A DNA stretch of 64,000 nucleotides from Ignavibacteria bacterium (GTDB lineage: Bacteria; Bacteroidota; Ignavibacteria; Kapaibacteriales; UBA4661): the NCBI GenBank assembly GCA_013298775.1, contig JAAFIV010000017.1, positions 1 through 64,000 on the forward strand, read 5' to 3'. The first letter of the stretch is position 1. Every line of letters begins with the position of its first letter. The position numbers and the translations under genes were made by a program. Below are positions 8,670 through 16,727 of the stretch, piece after piece. Below the pieces are notes generated by a model. The model did no database searches. It saw only the letters and a program-made list of their open reading frames with translations, and was not told the origin of the DNA.

Positions 8670-9869
8670 CTACTCTCGTGGTGCATCATTCCCAAGTCGC
8701 ACAAAAGCATGCGCATTCAGCGTCGTGTAGCGATTTCCCAAATTTACCTCTGCACCAATATCCGCCACAAGCAGGTGAATACTTGCGCCCAGCACAATGC
8801 GCGTAGTATTTTCGCTGGGAATATCGAAACGAATCGGGACAGGCTGAAGTGGCTGACCGTTTACGTCATTGGCAATCTGCCCCGTTGCCGAGCGCGGTTG
8901 ATACTTGTAATCAACGGTGAGCGTGGTTGATTCCATGAGAAATCCTGCATACGGCGTAAACGCGAAGGCAGAGCCACCCAAACGCCAGCTCGCGCTTGCT
9001 CCGTAGGCAAGTCCAGCAGCCCGTACAGCATCGGTGAGACGATAGGATTGATTGTAAAAATTCAGACTCACATTGAGCGGTAACGCCGTAGAATCTGCAA
9101 AAAACCACGTGAGCGGGTTATGCTGAATCCCCCAGCCAAACATACTTACTCTGCCTAATTTTCCAAGACCAACCCAATCAGCTACATTCGGTACAAAGCG
9201 CACCACGCCTCGTGTTCCCATGAATGTCCCAATCGTGAGTTGCGGTGCGACAAGCGGCACGGCGTTCAAAAAATACTCACGCGGATTCAGCAAACCCTTG
9301 ATGTCGAGCGCGTACGATTGGTTGTCGGGCAAAACGATATTCACCGCGCGACCATTGATAGTAGTCGAAAAGGTGCGTGCTTGTTCGCTTGCTGAGAGTG
9401 CGATGCGAACGTTGTCGGTATTGCTTCCAATGGCAGTCGGACCGGAAATCTGTACAGTAAAATCACGCCCAGAAACGGCACGAATGATGTCGTTCTGCGC
9501 GTTTGCGGGCAGCGTCGTGTATTCGCGCACCATTGCAGCTGTCTGGCGTGCTTGCTCTGCTGTGAGGCGATAGGTCGCGCTGCGGCTAAACGTCTGGTCG
9601 AGCGGCACAAAGGCTGCCATGCCGACGGCACCTGCTTCCAGCATAAAACCAAAGCGGCGAGCGGGCGGGGCTTCATGAAACCATCCGCCGTTCATATTCA
9701 TCGTAAAACCTGCTGCGAGCGGCTGCACATAGCCTTTCGCAGCTTCGGCGATAAGTGTTTGTACATTGTACTCAATCGTTGGTTGCACCTGTGCGCGAAG
9801 CATGGTTTGATGCGGCAGAGAGAGCATAAGGGTTGTACATGCTGCACACAAAGAAAGAAGATGTTTCAT
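8670..9869 (-). CDS. DUF6588-like outer-membrane protein
   Basis: 399 residues. After a signal peptide ending about LPHQTMLRAQ, the segment YVQPLAAGFTMNMNGGWFHE and the following strand-rich sequence resemble the DUF6588 family found in Bacteroidetes, predicted outer-membrane beta-barrels of unknown function. Aromatic/glycine alternation continues to the C-terminus (VEVNLGNRY-like strands). The start MKHLLSLCAACTTLM at 9869 was chosen because it opens the signal peptide. The gene is monocistronic and convergent with the CapA gene. The family assignment is from recall of its motif, so moderate certainty. Confidence 0.65.
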   Translation of the reverse strand: MKHLLSLCAACTTLMLSLPHQTMLRAQVQPTIEYNVQTLIAEAAKGYVQPLAAGFTMNMNGGWFHEAPPARRFGFMLEAGAVGMAAFVPLDQTFSRSATYRLTAEQARQTAAMVREYTTLPANAQNDIIRAVSGRDFTVQISGPTAIGSNTDNVRIALSASEQARTFSTTINGRAVNIVLPDNQSYALDIKGLLNPREYFLNAVPLVAPQLTIGTFMGTRGVVRFVPNVADWVGLGKLGRVSMFGWGIQHNPLTWFFADSTALPLNVSLNFYNQSYRLTDAVRAAGLAYGASASWRLGGSAFAFTPYAGFLMESTTLTVDYKYQPRSATGQIANDVNGQPLQPVPIRFDIPSENTTRIVLGASIHLLVADIGAEVNLGNRYTTLNAHAFVRLGNDAPRE

Positions 9870-9947
9870 AGCGTTTTGAGGGAATGGGTAAACCTTGATT
9901 TCAAGTTGTACGTGCGAAAGTTGGTATGATAAAAAAGCGAGCGAAAT

Positions 9948-9977
9948 ACCTCTCTTGACCTCTCTTGACCTCTCTTG
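9948..9977. repeat. 10-bp unit repeated exactly three times
   Basis: Three perfect copies of ACCTCTCTTG. A second exact triplication of a different 10-mer lies at 10156-10185, so the two flank the IS30 remnant. Confidence 0.95.
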
Positions 9978-10020
9978 GCAACAACCCGACCAAGAGTCAT
10001 CCACCAACAGAGGCACAATC

Positions 10021-10173
10021 ATGTACCAGTATCTCACCCAAGAGGAAAAATACACAATCTATGAGAAACTCCACGAGAAATGTTCCCAATGAGAAATAGC
10101 ATCTGCTCTTGGGAAACACGTTTCGACTATGTATCGGGAAATCAAGCGCAATACGTTGTATGAGTTTGTATGA
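10021..10173 (+). pseudogene. IS30-family transposase remnant
   Basis: The frame MYQYLTQEEKYTIYEKLHE, then CSQ, a TGA stop at 10090-10092, then EIASALGKHVSTMYREIKRN is the N-terminal helix-turn-helix of IS30 transposases (LTQEER...IAxxLGRSxSTISREIKRN). The stop stands where the family has Arg, so a CGA-to-TGA change is likely. The frame ends after residue 50 and no DDE catalytic domain follows. This is a dead fragment of an insertion sequence. Confidence 0.8.
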
Positions 10174-10185
10174 GTTTGTATGAGT
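10156..10185. repeat. 10-bp unit repeated exactly three times
   Basis: Three perfect copies of TTGTATGAGT at the point where homology to IS30 transposase stops. The expansion probably contributed to truncating the frame. Confidence 0.95.
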
Positions 10186-10453
10186 GCAAAAGGTTCTACT
10201 CAATGAGTTTTCAAAGGTTGTCCATATCAAGACTGTTTTTGGCTCCGTTACTTGAGTATAACCCTTTGAACCCATACAGACGCGCCAGCTGTCATGTAAT
10301 CACGCCTTCTGGGAACTAATGAAGGTATTTTTTTCGCCCCCTGCGAATGCCCGTGCGAAATATCCCCAGAAAATCGTAATTTCGTATTCTGTTCACATTC
10401 TCTTTTCTTACTGCTAACTCTTTACTATTCAATCTTTAACAAAGGAACGTACC

Positions 10454-11689
10454 ATGTCTGCCGCAACTATGACTGCACCGAAAACAAACGGCGTTCACAA
10501 AAACGGAAAAGCTCCAAAGCAAAGCCCAAATAATCCATTTGATTACTATAATCTTGACGGACTTTTTGCAACGGAAGAACGCCTCGTGCGAGATACCGTG
10601 CGGGATTTCGTTGATGCTGAGGTTTTGCCAATTATCGAAGACCACTACCAAGCAGGCACGTTTCCAAAACACTTGGCAATGAAAATGGCGGAAATAGGCG
10701 TGTTCGGGATAACGCTTCCAAGCGAGTACGGATGCGCTGGAGCGAGCTACACCGCATACGGACTGGCAATGCAAGAGCTTGAACGCGGCGATTCTGGTTT
10801 ACGCTCCTACGCCTCGGTACAGAGTTCGCTTGTGATGTACCCAATTTATACTTATGGAAACGAAGAACAGCGCAAACACTGGCTTCCCAAGCTGGCATCA
10901 GCAGAAGCAATTGGCTGTTTCGGCTTGACCGAACCTGATTTTGGTTCCAATCCAACAGGCATGATTACCACGGCAAAAAAGACCAGCAACGGTTTTCTGC
11001 TCAATGGCGCGAAGATGTGGATTACGAACGGCAATGTAGCTGATGTTGCGGTTGTGTGGGCAAAGCTCGATGGCGTTGTGCGTGGCTTCCTTGTTGAAAA
11101 AGGTACGCCAGGCTTCACCGCACCCGAAATGAAGGGTAAACACTCGCTCCGCGCCTCTGCCACAGGTGAACTGGTGTTCCAAGATTGCGAAATTCCTGAA
11201 GCAAATCTCTTGCCGAATGTAGAAGGCTTAAAAGGACCGCTCGGCTGCTTGAATCAAGCTCGGTACGGCATTTCGTGGGGCGCAATCGGCGCAGCAATGG
11301 CGTGTTACGAGTCGGCATTGAATTACGCAAAAACACGTATTCAATTTGGTAAGCCGATTGGCGGATTCCAGCTTGTGCAGGAAAAATTGGTGTGGATGCT
11401 GAATGAAATCACCAAAGCGCAGCTCATGGCGTTCCGCTTAGGACAAATGAAAGATGCCGGCGAAGCCACACCACAACACGTGTCTATGGCAAAGCGTAAC
11501 AACGTGTGGATGGCGTTGGAAATTGCACGCATGGCACGCGATATTCACGGCGCAAATGGCATTTTGGGTGAGTACCCAATTATGCGACATATGGCAAATC
11601 TTGAATCAGTAAAAACATACGAAGGCACACACGATATTCACACGCTTATTCTCGGTGCCGATATTACGGGCATTCAAGCCTTTGAGTAA
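10454..11689 (+). CDS. Glutaryl-CoA dehydrogenase-like acyl-CoA dehydrogenase
   Basis: 411 residues, FAD-dependent. The motifs RSYASVQSSLVMYPI, IGCFGLTEPDFGSNPTGM, RYGISWGAIGAA and the catalytic glutamate at about residue 390 in KTYEGTHDIHTLILG point to the glutaryl-CoA dehydrogenase branch. That enzyme oxidises and decarboxylates glutaryl-CoA to crotonyl-CoA in lysine and tryptophan breakdown. A basic, low-complexity N-terminal extension (about 25 residues) precedes the fold. It has AACAAAGGAACG upstream of the ATG. No electron-transfer flavoprotein or other lysine-degradation gene is near. A different short-chain substrate cannot be excluded. Confidence 0.85.
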   Translation: MSAATMTAPKTNGVHKNGKAPKQSPNNPFDYYNLDGLFATEERLVRDTVRDFVDAEVLPIIEDHYQAGTFPKHLAMKMAEIGVFGITLPSEYGCAGASYTAYGLAMQELERGDSGLRSYASVQSSLVMYPIYTYGNEEQRKHWLPKLASAEAIGCFGLTEPDFGSNPTGMITTAKKTSNGFLLNGAKMWITNGNVADVAVVWAKLDGVVRGFLVEKGTPGFTAPEMKGKHSLRASATGELVFQDCEIPEANLLPNVEGLKGPLGCLNQARYGISWGAIGAAMACYESALNYAKTRIQFGKPIGGFQLVQEKLVWMLNEITKAQLMAFRLGQMKDAGEATPQHVSMAKRNNVWMALEIARMARDIHGANGILGEYPIMRHMANLESVKTYEGTHDIHTLILGADITGIQAFE

Positions 11690-11697
11690 ATTGCACA

Positions 11698-11797
11698 AAC
11701 CGGAGTGAGGCTCTGACTTCCTAGCCAGAGTCTCACTTTTACGGCGACAGCGAGAGTCTCACTGACGGCTTTGCGTCAAGAAGTGTGACCCTCACAA
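11698..11797. repeat. Dispersed palindromic repeat, GAGAGTCTCAC type
   Basis: Complex inverted repeats around GTGAGGCTCTGAC, GAGAGTCTCACTGACGG and TGCGTCAAGAAGTG. Related sequence occurs at 15299-15346 and inside the nested element at 40306-40529. It lies just upstream of the sensor kinase start and just after the dehydrogenase stop. Confidence 0.65.
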
Positions 11798-11811
11798 AAC
11801 CTTGTATTTTT

Positions 11812-14800
11812 ATGCTCACTTCTCTTCGTCTCCATACCGCATTCCTGCTGCGTTTTGTGCTTTTTTGCTCAATATTGTTCCTGTGTTTTTTTTCGCTGAT
11901 GTTTTCGCAGTCCAATCCGCCAAACACGCCGCCATATCAAGCCTCACGCCTTTTTTTACAACGCTTACCAACGCATCCTGACGCTCCACAAAGCCTCATT
12001 ACGGCAATTCACTGCGACAAACGAGGTTTTATGTGGTTTGCAAGCGAAACAGGCTTGTTCCGTTTCGATGGCACAAGCTATCGGCAATTTCGCCCATTCC
12101 CGCAGAAACCTAGTTTCGATAATGCCATTACCGCATTGCAAGAAGACGATTCCGCCCGACTTTGGCTCGGCACTGCCTCTGGATTATTATACTTCAACCG
12201 CCGTACAGAGCGCATCAATCCTTGTGCTGCAATCCCTTCTTCGCTGAACATTGCTGCACTCTGCAAAAGCGTCATTGCACCACAACAAGAGCTTCTTTTT
12301 GTTGCTGGTAATGACACGCTCTACGCCCTTAGCCCAGCAACAATGAGCCTTGCAGGACAATTGCCCTTAAAAAGTGTTATCACGTATCTTCATCCAATTG
12401 CATCGCAAAATGCAGTTCTCGTCGCAACGCGTGCGGGTGTTATCCGTGTAAACGTGAAGATATCGCAAAGCACCATTTCACGCGCTTCTAGCGGAATACA
12501 TGCAGAAAATTGTGTGTTGAGCATTGCCGATACGATTTCACCCAACACAAGTATTAGTGCGCTGTGTGGCTTATCGGATGGAAGAATTGCATTGGGCAAT
12601 GCTGCTGGCGGTGTGGAGCTGTACGACGCGCACAGCAAGCAACTATCGCGCATCCCAACGGGAAAAAATCGTATTCTTGCCTTACAAGAGGATGCTGAAG
12701 GCAAGCTCTGGTGCGCAACGGCGGGCGATGGCGTTCTCACGCTAAGTACCAGCACCAATACTGCCGAGCGACGACCAGAAGCGGCGTTGCAAGGGCGTTT
12801 TGTGAGTGCGATGGCAGTTGTGCATTCTTCCTCGCACGCTCCGCTTCTTTGGCTGGGAGCAAGTGATGGTGCGCTATACAAGGCAGAATATGTGCCGCAG
12901 CACTTTCAATATATTGTCCCCGATTCGCGACGCATCCCAGAGGCGGAGAGCCTTCTCGTTCTCGCCGTATTTGAGGATTCCGAGCGGACGCTCTGGCTGG
13001 GAACGCAAAATGGTTTATTGTCGTACACGCCCACAAGCAAGCAATGGAGAATCTTTCGGCACAATCCCACTCGAAAAAACAGTATTTCAGGAAATAACAT
13101 TTCGTGTATGTATGAAGATTCGCGGGGAATGCTCTGGATTGGCACAACGGGAAGCGGTTTGAATCGGTACGACCGCAAACGCGGCATCTTTACTGCCTTT
13201 CGGAATGATAGTACGAATCCAGCAAGCATTTCTAGCAACAACATTTCCTGCATCTATGAGGATTCACGCGGGCGGCTGTGGATTGGCGCGTGGATAAACG
13301 GTTTGAATCTATTCAATCCAGATAATTCCACCTTTACGCAATACCGCTCTAGCCCTGATAAAATCTCGACTCTGAGTAGCAATAGCATCAGCTACATTCG
13401 TGAAGACCGCATGGTTGCTGACGGAACGCTCTGGATTGGCACGTATGAAGATGGCGTAAATGCGTTCCACCCTACAATCCAAGCATTTACGCGGCATTTG
13501 AACAATCCTGCAAAACCAAACTCGCTCAGTTCTAACGCAGTGTCGGCAATTTTTGAACAAATGGATGGTACGCTCTGGGTGACGACCGATGCAGGTTTGA
13601 ACAAATTCACCCGCCAAACACAAGGATTCACCCGCTACGGCAATGCCGAAGGTCTGCCCGACGAACCGCTTGGGAGCTTGCTAGGCGATGCGGAAGGTAA
13701 TCTTTGGTTCACCGCCGGAACGACGCTCTATCGCTTTCGTCCCGGAACCTCCGCACTGCAAGCCTTTCCTGCTTCTCTTACGCAAGGCAGTAACGACGCG
13801 CTTCTTGGGGAATCAGGCGAGCGCGTACTCAAAAAAAATACGCTGCAAAAAGCTGACGCGCTTGCCGTACAATTCAGTCCCCGTGCCTATTGCGCGGCAT
13901 CAGATGGCATGCTGTATTTTGGTGCAGGAGCGGGTGTTGTACAGGTACAACCGTCCGCAGTCCGCATGAATACAAGTGCGCCGCCGATTGTACTAACCGC
14001 GCTCAAGAAATTCAACAAAGCGATTGAATTGCCCATTTCCCTCACAGAAGCTGACGAAATCGAACTTTGGTACACCGACAATTATATTTCGTTTGAATTC
14101 GCCGTCCTCAGCTTCTCCACAACAGAAAAACACCATTGCCGCTACAAATTGGAAGGATTCGACAAAGAGTGGATTGACGCAGGCACAAGGAATGAAGCGG
14201 TGTACACAAATCTCGACGGTGGCGAGTACCGCTTTCGCGTGCAAGTGCGCACTGTGGATGGCGCGTGGAGTGAGAAAGCAAGTAGTCATCAGAGTTTGCA
14301 GGAAGCATCCATACAGGAAGCATCCATGCAGGAAGTGTCTGTACGGGAAGCAGCCGTGCGGGTCATTGTACATCCTCCTTTTTGGCAACGGCGGTGGTTT
14401 TACGCAATGGCTATCATCAGCACTATTACTGGTGTTTGGGGCGTTTTTCGCTGGCGTGTGCGCAGCATTGAACGTAAAAATGTTCAGCTCGAAGGGCTTG
14501 TAAACGAGCGTACAAGCCAGCTTCAGCAATCTTATCACGCGCTGGAAGCTGAGCAGGAACGCACCGAGAATCATGCAACGGAAGTACAACGCTTAAATGA
14601 GGCTCTGAACACGCATAACGCCGAGCTTTCCCAGCAAACACGCCATGCGCAATTAGAAATGCTCCGCTATCAATTAAATCCGCATTTTCTCTTCAACGCG
14701 CTTATTTCCATCAGCGACCTCATTACTGAAGACCCTAAACACGCTGTTCGCACAATGACAATGCTCATGGCATATTTGCGCTATGCCTTGCAGCCCGCAG

Positions 14801-15276
14801 GACTACCAACCACGCCGCTTTCAGAAGAAGTTCTCGCGCTGGGAAATTATCTCGCAATTGAACAAGTACGCTTTGAAGAACGCTTGCGCGTGGAAATTGA
14901 TATTGCCCCAGAAGCAGCAACGGTGCGAGTTCCGAGCTTTCTTTTGCAACCATTGGTGGAAAATGCTATCAAATACGGCATGCGAACAAGCCAAATGCCG
15001 CTTCATATCAGGGTTTTGGGCAATATCAATCAAACCATGGCAGGAAAAACGCTCGTGCTAGATGTTCTTAATTCTGGCTCGCTAACAATGCCAGAGGGCA
15101 TCAGCAAGCCGAGCGGCACAGGGACTGGCTTGCAGAACATTCGCGAGCGATTAGAAGTGCTGTTTCCCAAGAAACATCGTCTTTCGCTCGAAGAAGTGCC
15201 AGAGGAGAGAACTTCGCGGGAAGAACCTCAAATGCAAGGAATGGTGAGGTTTCGCGTGGAGATTGACGTAGGATAA
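11812..15276 (+). CDS. Large hybrid sensor: beta-propeller, Y_Y_Y domain and LytS-type histidine kinase
   Basis: 1154 residues. Order: signal/anchor (1-35); about 14 two-component-regulator propeller repeats of the type EDSRGMLWIGTTGSGL (about 45-690); Y_Y_Y domain (KLEGFDKEWIDAG, about 740-825); a repeat linker at 830-849; a membrane helix at about 863-883; coiled coil; then a His_kinase domain with NPHFLFN (His958). The ATPase shows PLVENAIKYG near 1050 and GTGTGLQNIRERL. This LytS/YehU layout senses a periplasmic ligand and normally works with a LytTR response regulator, but no regulator gene lies beside it. The start at 11812 gives the hydrophobic N-terminus. A GTG nine codons upstream is less likely. 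Confidence 0.9.
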   Translation: MLTSLRLHTAFLLRFVLFCSILFLCFFSLMFSQSNPPNTPPYQASRLFLQRLPTHPDAPQSLITAIHCDKRGFMWFASETGLFRFDGTSYRQFRPFPQKPSFDNAITALQEDDSARLWLGTASGLLYFNRRTERINPCAAIPSSLNIAALCKSVIAPQQELLFVAGNDTLYALSPATMSLAGQLPLKSVITYLHPIASQNAVLVATRAGVIRVNVKISQSTISRASSGIHAENCVLSIADTISPNTSISALCGLSDGRIALGNAAGGVELYDAHSKQLSRIPTGKNRILALQEDAEGKLWCATAGDGVLTLSTSTNTAERRPEAALQGRFVSAMAVVHSSSHAPLLWLGASDGALYKAEYVPQHFQYIVPDSRRIPEAESLLVLAVFEDSERTLWLGTQNGLLSYTPTSKQWRIFRHNPTRKNSISGNNISCMYEDSRGMLWIGTTGSGLNRYDRKRGIFTAFRNDSTNPASISSNNISCIYEDSRGRLWIGAWINGLNLFNPDNSTFTQYRSSPDKISTLSSNSISYIREDRMVADGTLWIGTYEDGVNAFHPTIQAFTRHLNNPAKPNSLSSNAVSAIFEQMDGTLWVTTDAGLNKFTRQTQGFTRYGNAEGLPDEPLGSLLGDAEGNLWFTAGTTLYRFRPGTSALQAFPASLTQGSNDALLGESGERVLKKNTLQKADALAVQFSPRAYCAASDGMLYFGAGAGVVQVQPSAVRMNTSAPPIVLTALKKFNKAIELPISLTEADEIELWYTDNYISFEFAVLSFSTTEKHHCRYKLEGFDKEWIDAGTRNEAVYTNLDGGEYRFRVQVRTVDGAWSEKASSHQSLQEASIQEASMQEVSVREAAVRVIVHPPFWQRRWFYAMAIISTITGVWGVFRWRVRSIERKNVQLEGLVNERTSQLQQSYHALEAEQERTENHATEVQRLNEALNTHNAELSQQTRHAQLEMLRYQLNPHFLFNALISISDLITEDPKHAVRTMTMLMAYLRYALQPAGLPTTPLSEEVLALGNYLAIEQVRFEERLRVEIDIAPEAATVRVPSFLLQPLVENAIKYGMRTSQMPLHIRVLGNINQTMAGKTLVLDVLNSGSLTMPEGISKPSGTGTGLQNIRERLEVLFPKKHRLSLEEVPEERTSREEPQMQGMVRFRVEIDVG
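14299..14358 (+). repeat. In-frame 15-bp tandem repeat inside the sensor kinase
   Basis: Four units starting CAGGAAGCATCCATA encode QEASI, QEASM, QEVSV and REAAV at residues 830-849, between the Y_Y_Y domain and the membrane helix. Divergence rises toward the 3' unit. Expansion would lengthen the periplasmic linker without breaking the frame. Confidence 0.9.
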
Positions 15277-15298
15277 AGCAAAAAATGAGCAAAAAAAA

Positions 15299-15346
15299 TG
15301 AGAGCCTCGCTGACGGTTGTACGTCAAAAAGCGAGACTCTCAGAGT
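15299..15346. repeat. Inverted repeat between convergent genes
   Basis: GAGAGCCTCGCTGACG pairs with CGTCAAAAAGCGAGACTCTC across a short loop. It is related to 11698-11797. It may serve as a bidirectional terminator between the sensor kinase and the minus-strand membrane protein, although no T tract is evident. Confidence 0.65.
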
Positions 15347-15368
15347 ATGTGCGGTGCAATGGAATAAC

Positions 15369-15821
15369 TTAAAAACGAAAAAGCGGACGGCTTGACCACG
15401 GAATGGAAACGAACACAAGCACCATCGCAAGTCCGAAAAAGATAACCGCCATTTTGTGTTTCGCAAGGTCTGATGCGGCTTTGCGAACACGTGCCGAGCC
15501 GATATGGGCGAGCGCGAGCGCAAGTATCATGGCGGTAATATGTTCGACTGCCCAGAAGCGGAGTTCGGGGTCTTTCATCGCAGCGCGGAAATCAGGAAAT
15601 ACGCCTTGTGTAGTAATCGGGCTAACAAAAGCGTACAGAATCAATCCGAGCAAAAACTGGAGCGTCATGCTGTGAACAAAAATAGCGTTGAAACGGCGTT
15701 CATTGGCTGTCCAGGGCTTATTGCCAAGCCAACCCGCCAATCCTAAGCCAATCGCGCCGAGCGCACCACCAACAACAAGCCAGCGTAAAAGCGAGTGCGC
15801 AGTAAGAAGAATTTCGTGCAT
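15369..15821 (-). CDS. Four-helix membrane protein, possibly heme-binding
   Basis: 150 residues with four predicted membrane helices: AHSLLRWLVVGGALGAIG, IFVHSMTLQFLLGLILYAFV, WAVEHITAMILALALAHIG and MAVIFFGLAMVLVFVSI. Histidines sit in or at the ends of the first three helices, an arrangement like small cytochrome-b-type proteins common in Bacteroidetes, so heme binding is a reasonable inference only. The start MHEILLTAH at 15821 was preferred over an upstream ATG with an unconvincing N-terminal extension. The redoxin gene lies upstream, 64 bases away, in the same direction, so the two may be cotranscribed. Confidence 0.7.
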   Translation of the reverse strand: MHEILLTAHSLLRWLVVGGALGAIGLGLAGWLGNKPWTANERRFNAIFVHSMTLQFLLGLILYAFVSPITTQGVFPDFRAAMKDPELRFWAVEHITAMILALALAHIGSARVRKAASDLAKHKMAVIFFGLAMVLVFVSIPWSSRPLFRF

Positions 15822-15885
15822 AATCGAAGAAAAAAATGAAGTGGTGAAAAACAATGTAATGCAAAATGGTCTCAATAAATAGCAC

Positions 15886-16530
15886 CTACAAAGCAGTTGT
15901 AGCGCGGCGAAGAAGCTCTTCCACATCCATCATGGGCTTTGTATCGAAATGCGCAAATTCTACACGCCGCTTGCGGACAACCATAGAAACATGCAGTTCG
16001 GTTTTCGCGCCATCGTCTTCCGTGTACACCGCACCAATACTCCGTCCGAGCGATTTTGCGGGGTCGAAGGCAAAGCTAAAGACGGCGGGGTCGAATTCAT
16101 ATTTTTGTACGACAACTAGATTTTGCTCTGGCATATCGTCGCTAAACGCAATGACCTTCACGCGGGCTGATTTTAAGCGGCTTGTGAGCTTTTGCAATGC
16201 GAGTAATTGCTCGATGCAATGCGAGCAACCATAGCCAAGATACCGAATGACAATCACCGTGCCTTGCTCGGAAAGTTCTGCTGGCGAAAGCGAGGTTTTA
16301 TCGGTGTTTTGAAGCAAAGTTGCGGGAAGATTTTTACCCGTGAGATTTGCCGCGCATTTTTTGTGGTCGTCTGAAGAGGCGTGTGTATGCGCTGTTTGGG
16401 CGGTAGATGTTCCTGAAATCGCGCTCACATCATCGGGTTTGGATGATTTCATAAAATATATCATTGAGACCAAACCCACCGCTACAAGTGCTATTGCGCT
16501 TGCAAAACGTCGAAAAAGCAGCTTAAACAT
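15886..16530 (-). CDS. Membrane-anchored thioredoxin-fold (redoxin) protein
   Basis: 214 residues. One N-terminal membrane segment (ASAIALVAVGLVSMIYFM) is followed by a His-rich linker and an AhpC/TSA-type redoxin domain with the active site YLGYGCSHCIEQLLALQK. The CxxC pair is placed as in thiol oxidoreductases, and a conserved strand (TVIVIRYLG) precedes it. It probably works outside the inner membrane on protein thiols or peroxides. An ATG 15 codons upstream overlaps the adjacent mobile element, so MFKLLFRR was chosen. Confidence 0.8.
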   Translation of the reverse strand: MFKLLFRRFASAIALVAVGLVSMIYFMKSSKPDDVSAISGTSTAQTAHTHASSDDHKKCAANLTGKNLPATLLQNTDKTSLSPAELSEQGTVIVIRYLGYGCSHCIEQLLALQKLTSRLKSARVKVIAFSDDMPEQNLVVVQKYEFDPAVFSFAFDPAKSLGRSIGAVYTEDDGAKTELHVSMVVRKRRVEFAHFDTKPMMDVEELLRRATTAL

Positions 16531-16571
16531 AAACGAATTCTTGAAAAAATTGTGGTTGTTTTGATTCCATG

Positions 16572-16715
16572 ACAACTGGTCAGATCTTGATTTGGGAACG
16601 CGGATTGGAGGATTCAGAGGATGTTGAGGATAAAAAATAATGAAAAGAAGTCCTCAAAATCCTGAAAGTCTGGGCTTCATCCGCGTTCCGTAACGAAAAA
16701 CCTGACCAGAGTTAC
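16572..16715. mobile_element. MITE-like element, GTAACTGGTCAG-type ends
   Basis: About 144 bp with ends ACAACTGGTCAG and CTGACCAGAGTTAC. An 8-bp direct repeat ATTCCATG flanks it (16564-16571 and 16716-16723). The interior is an imperfect palindrome bounded by GGGAACGCGGATT and ATCCGCGTTCCG. No coding capacity. It lies between the POT transporter stop and the redoxin gene. Confidence 0.8.
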
Positions 16716-16727
16716 ATTCCATGTACA

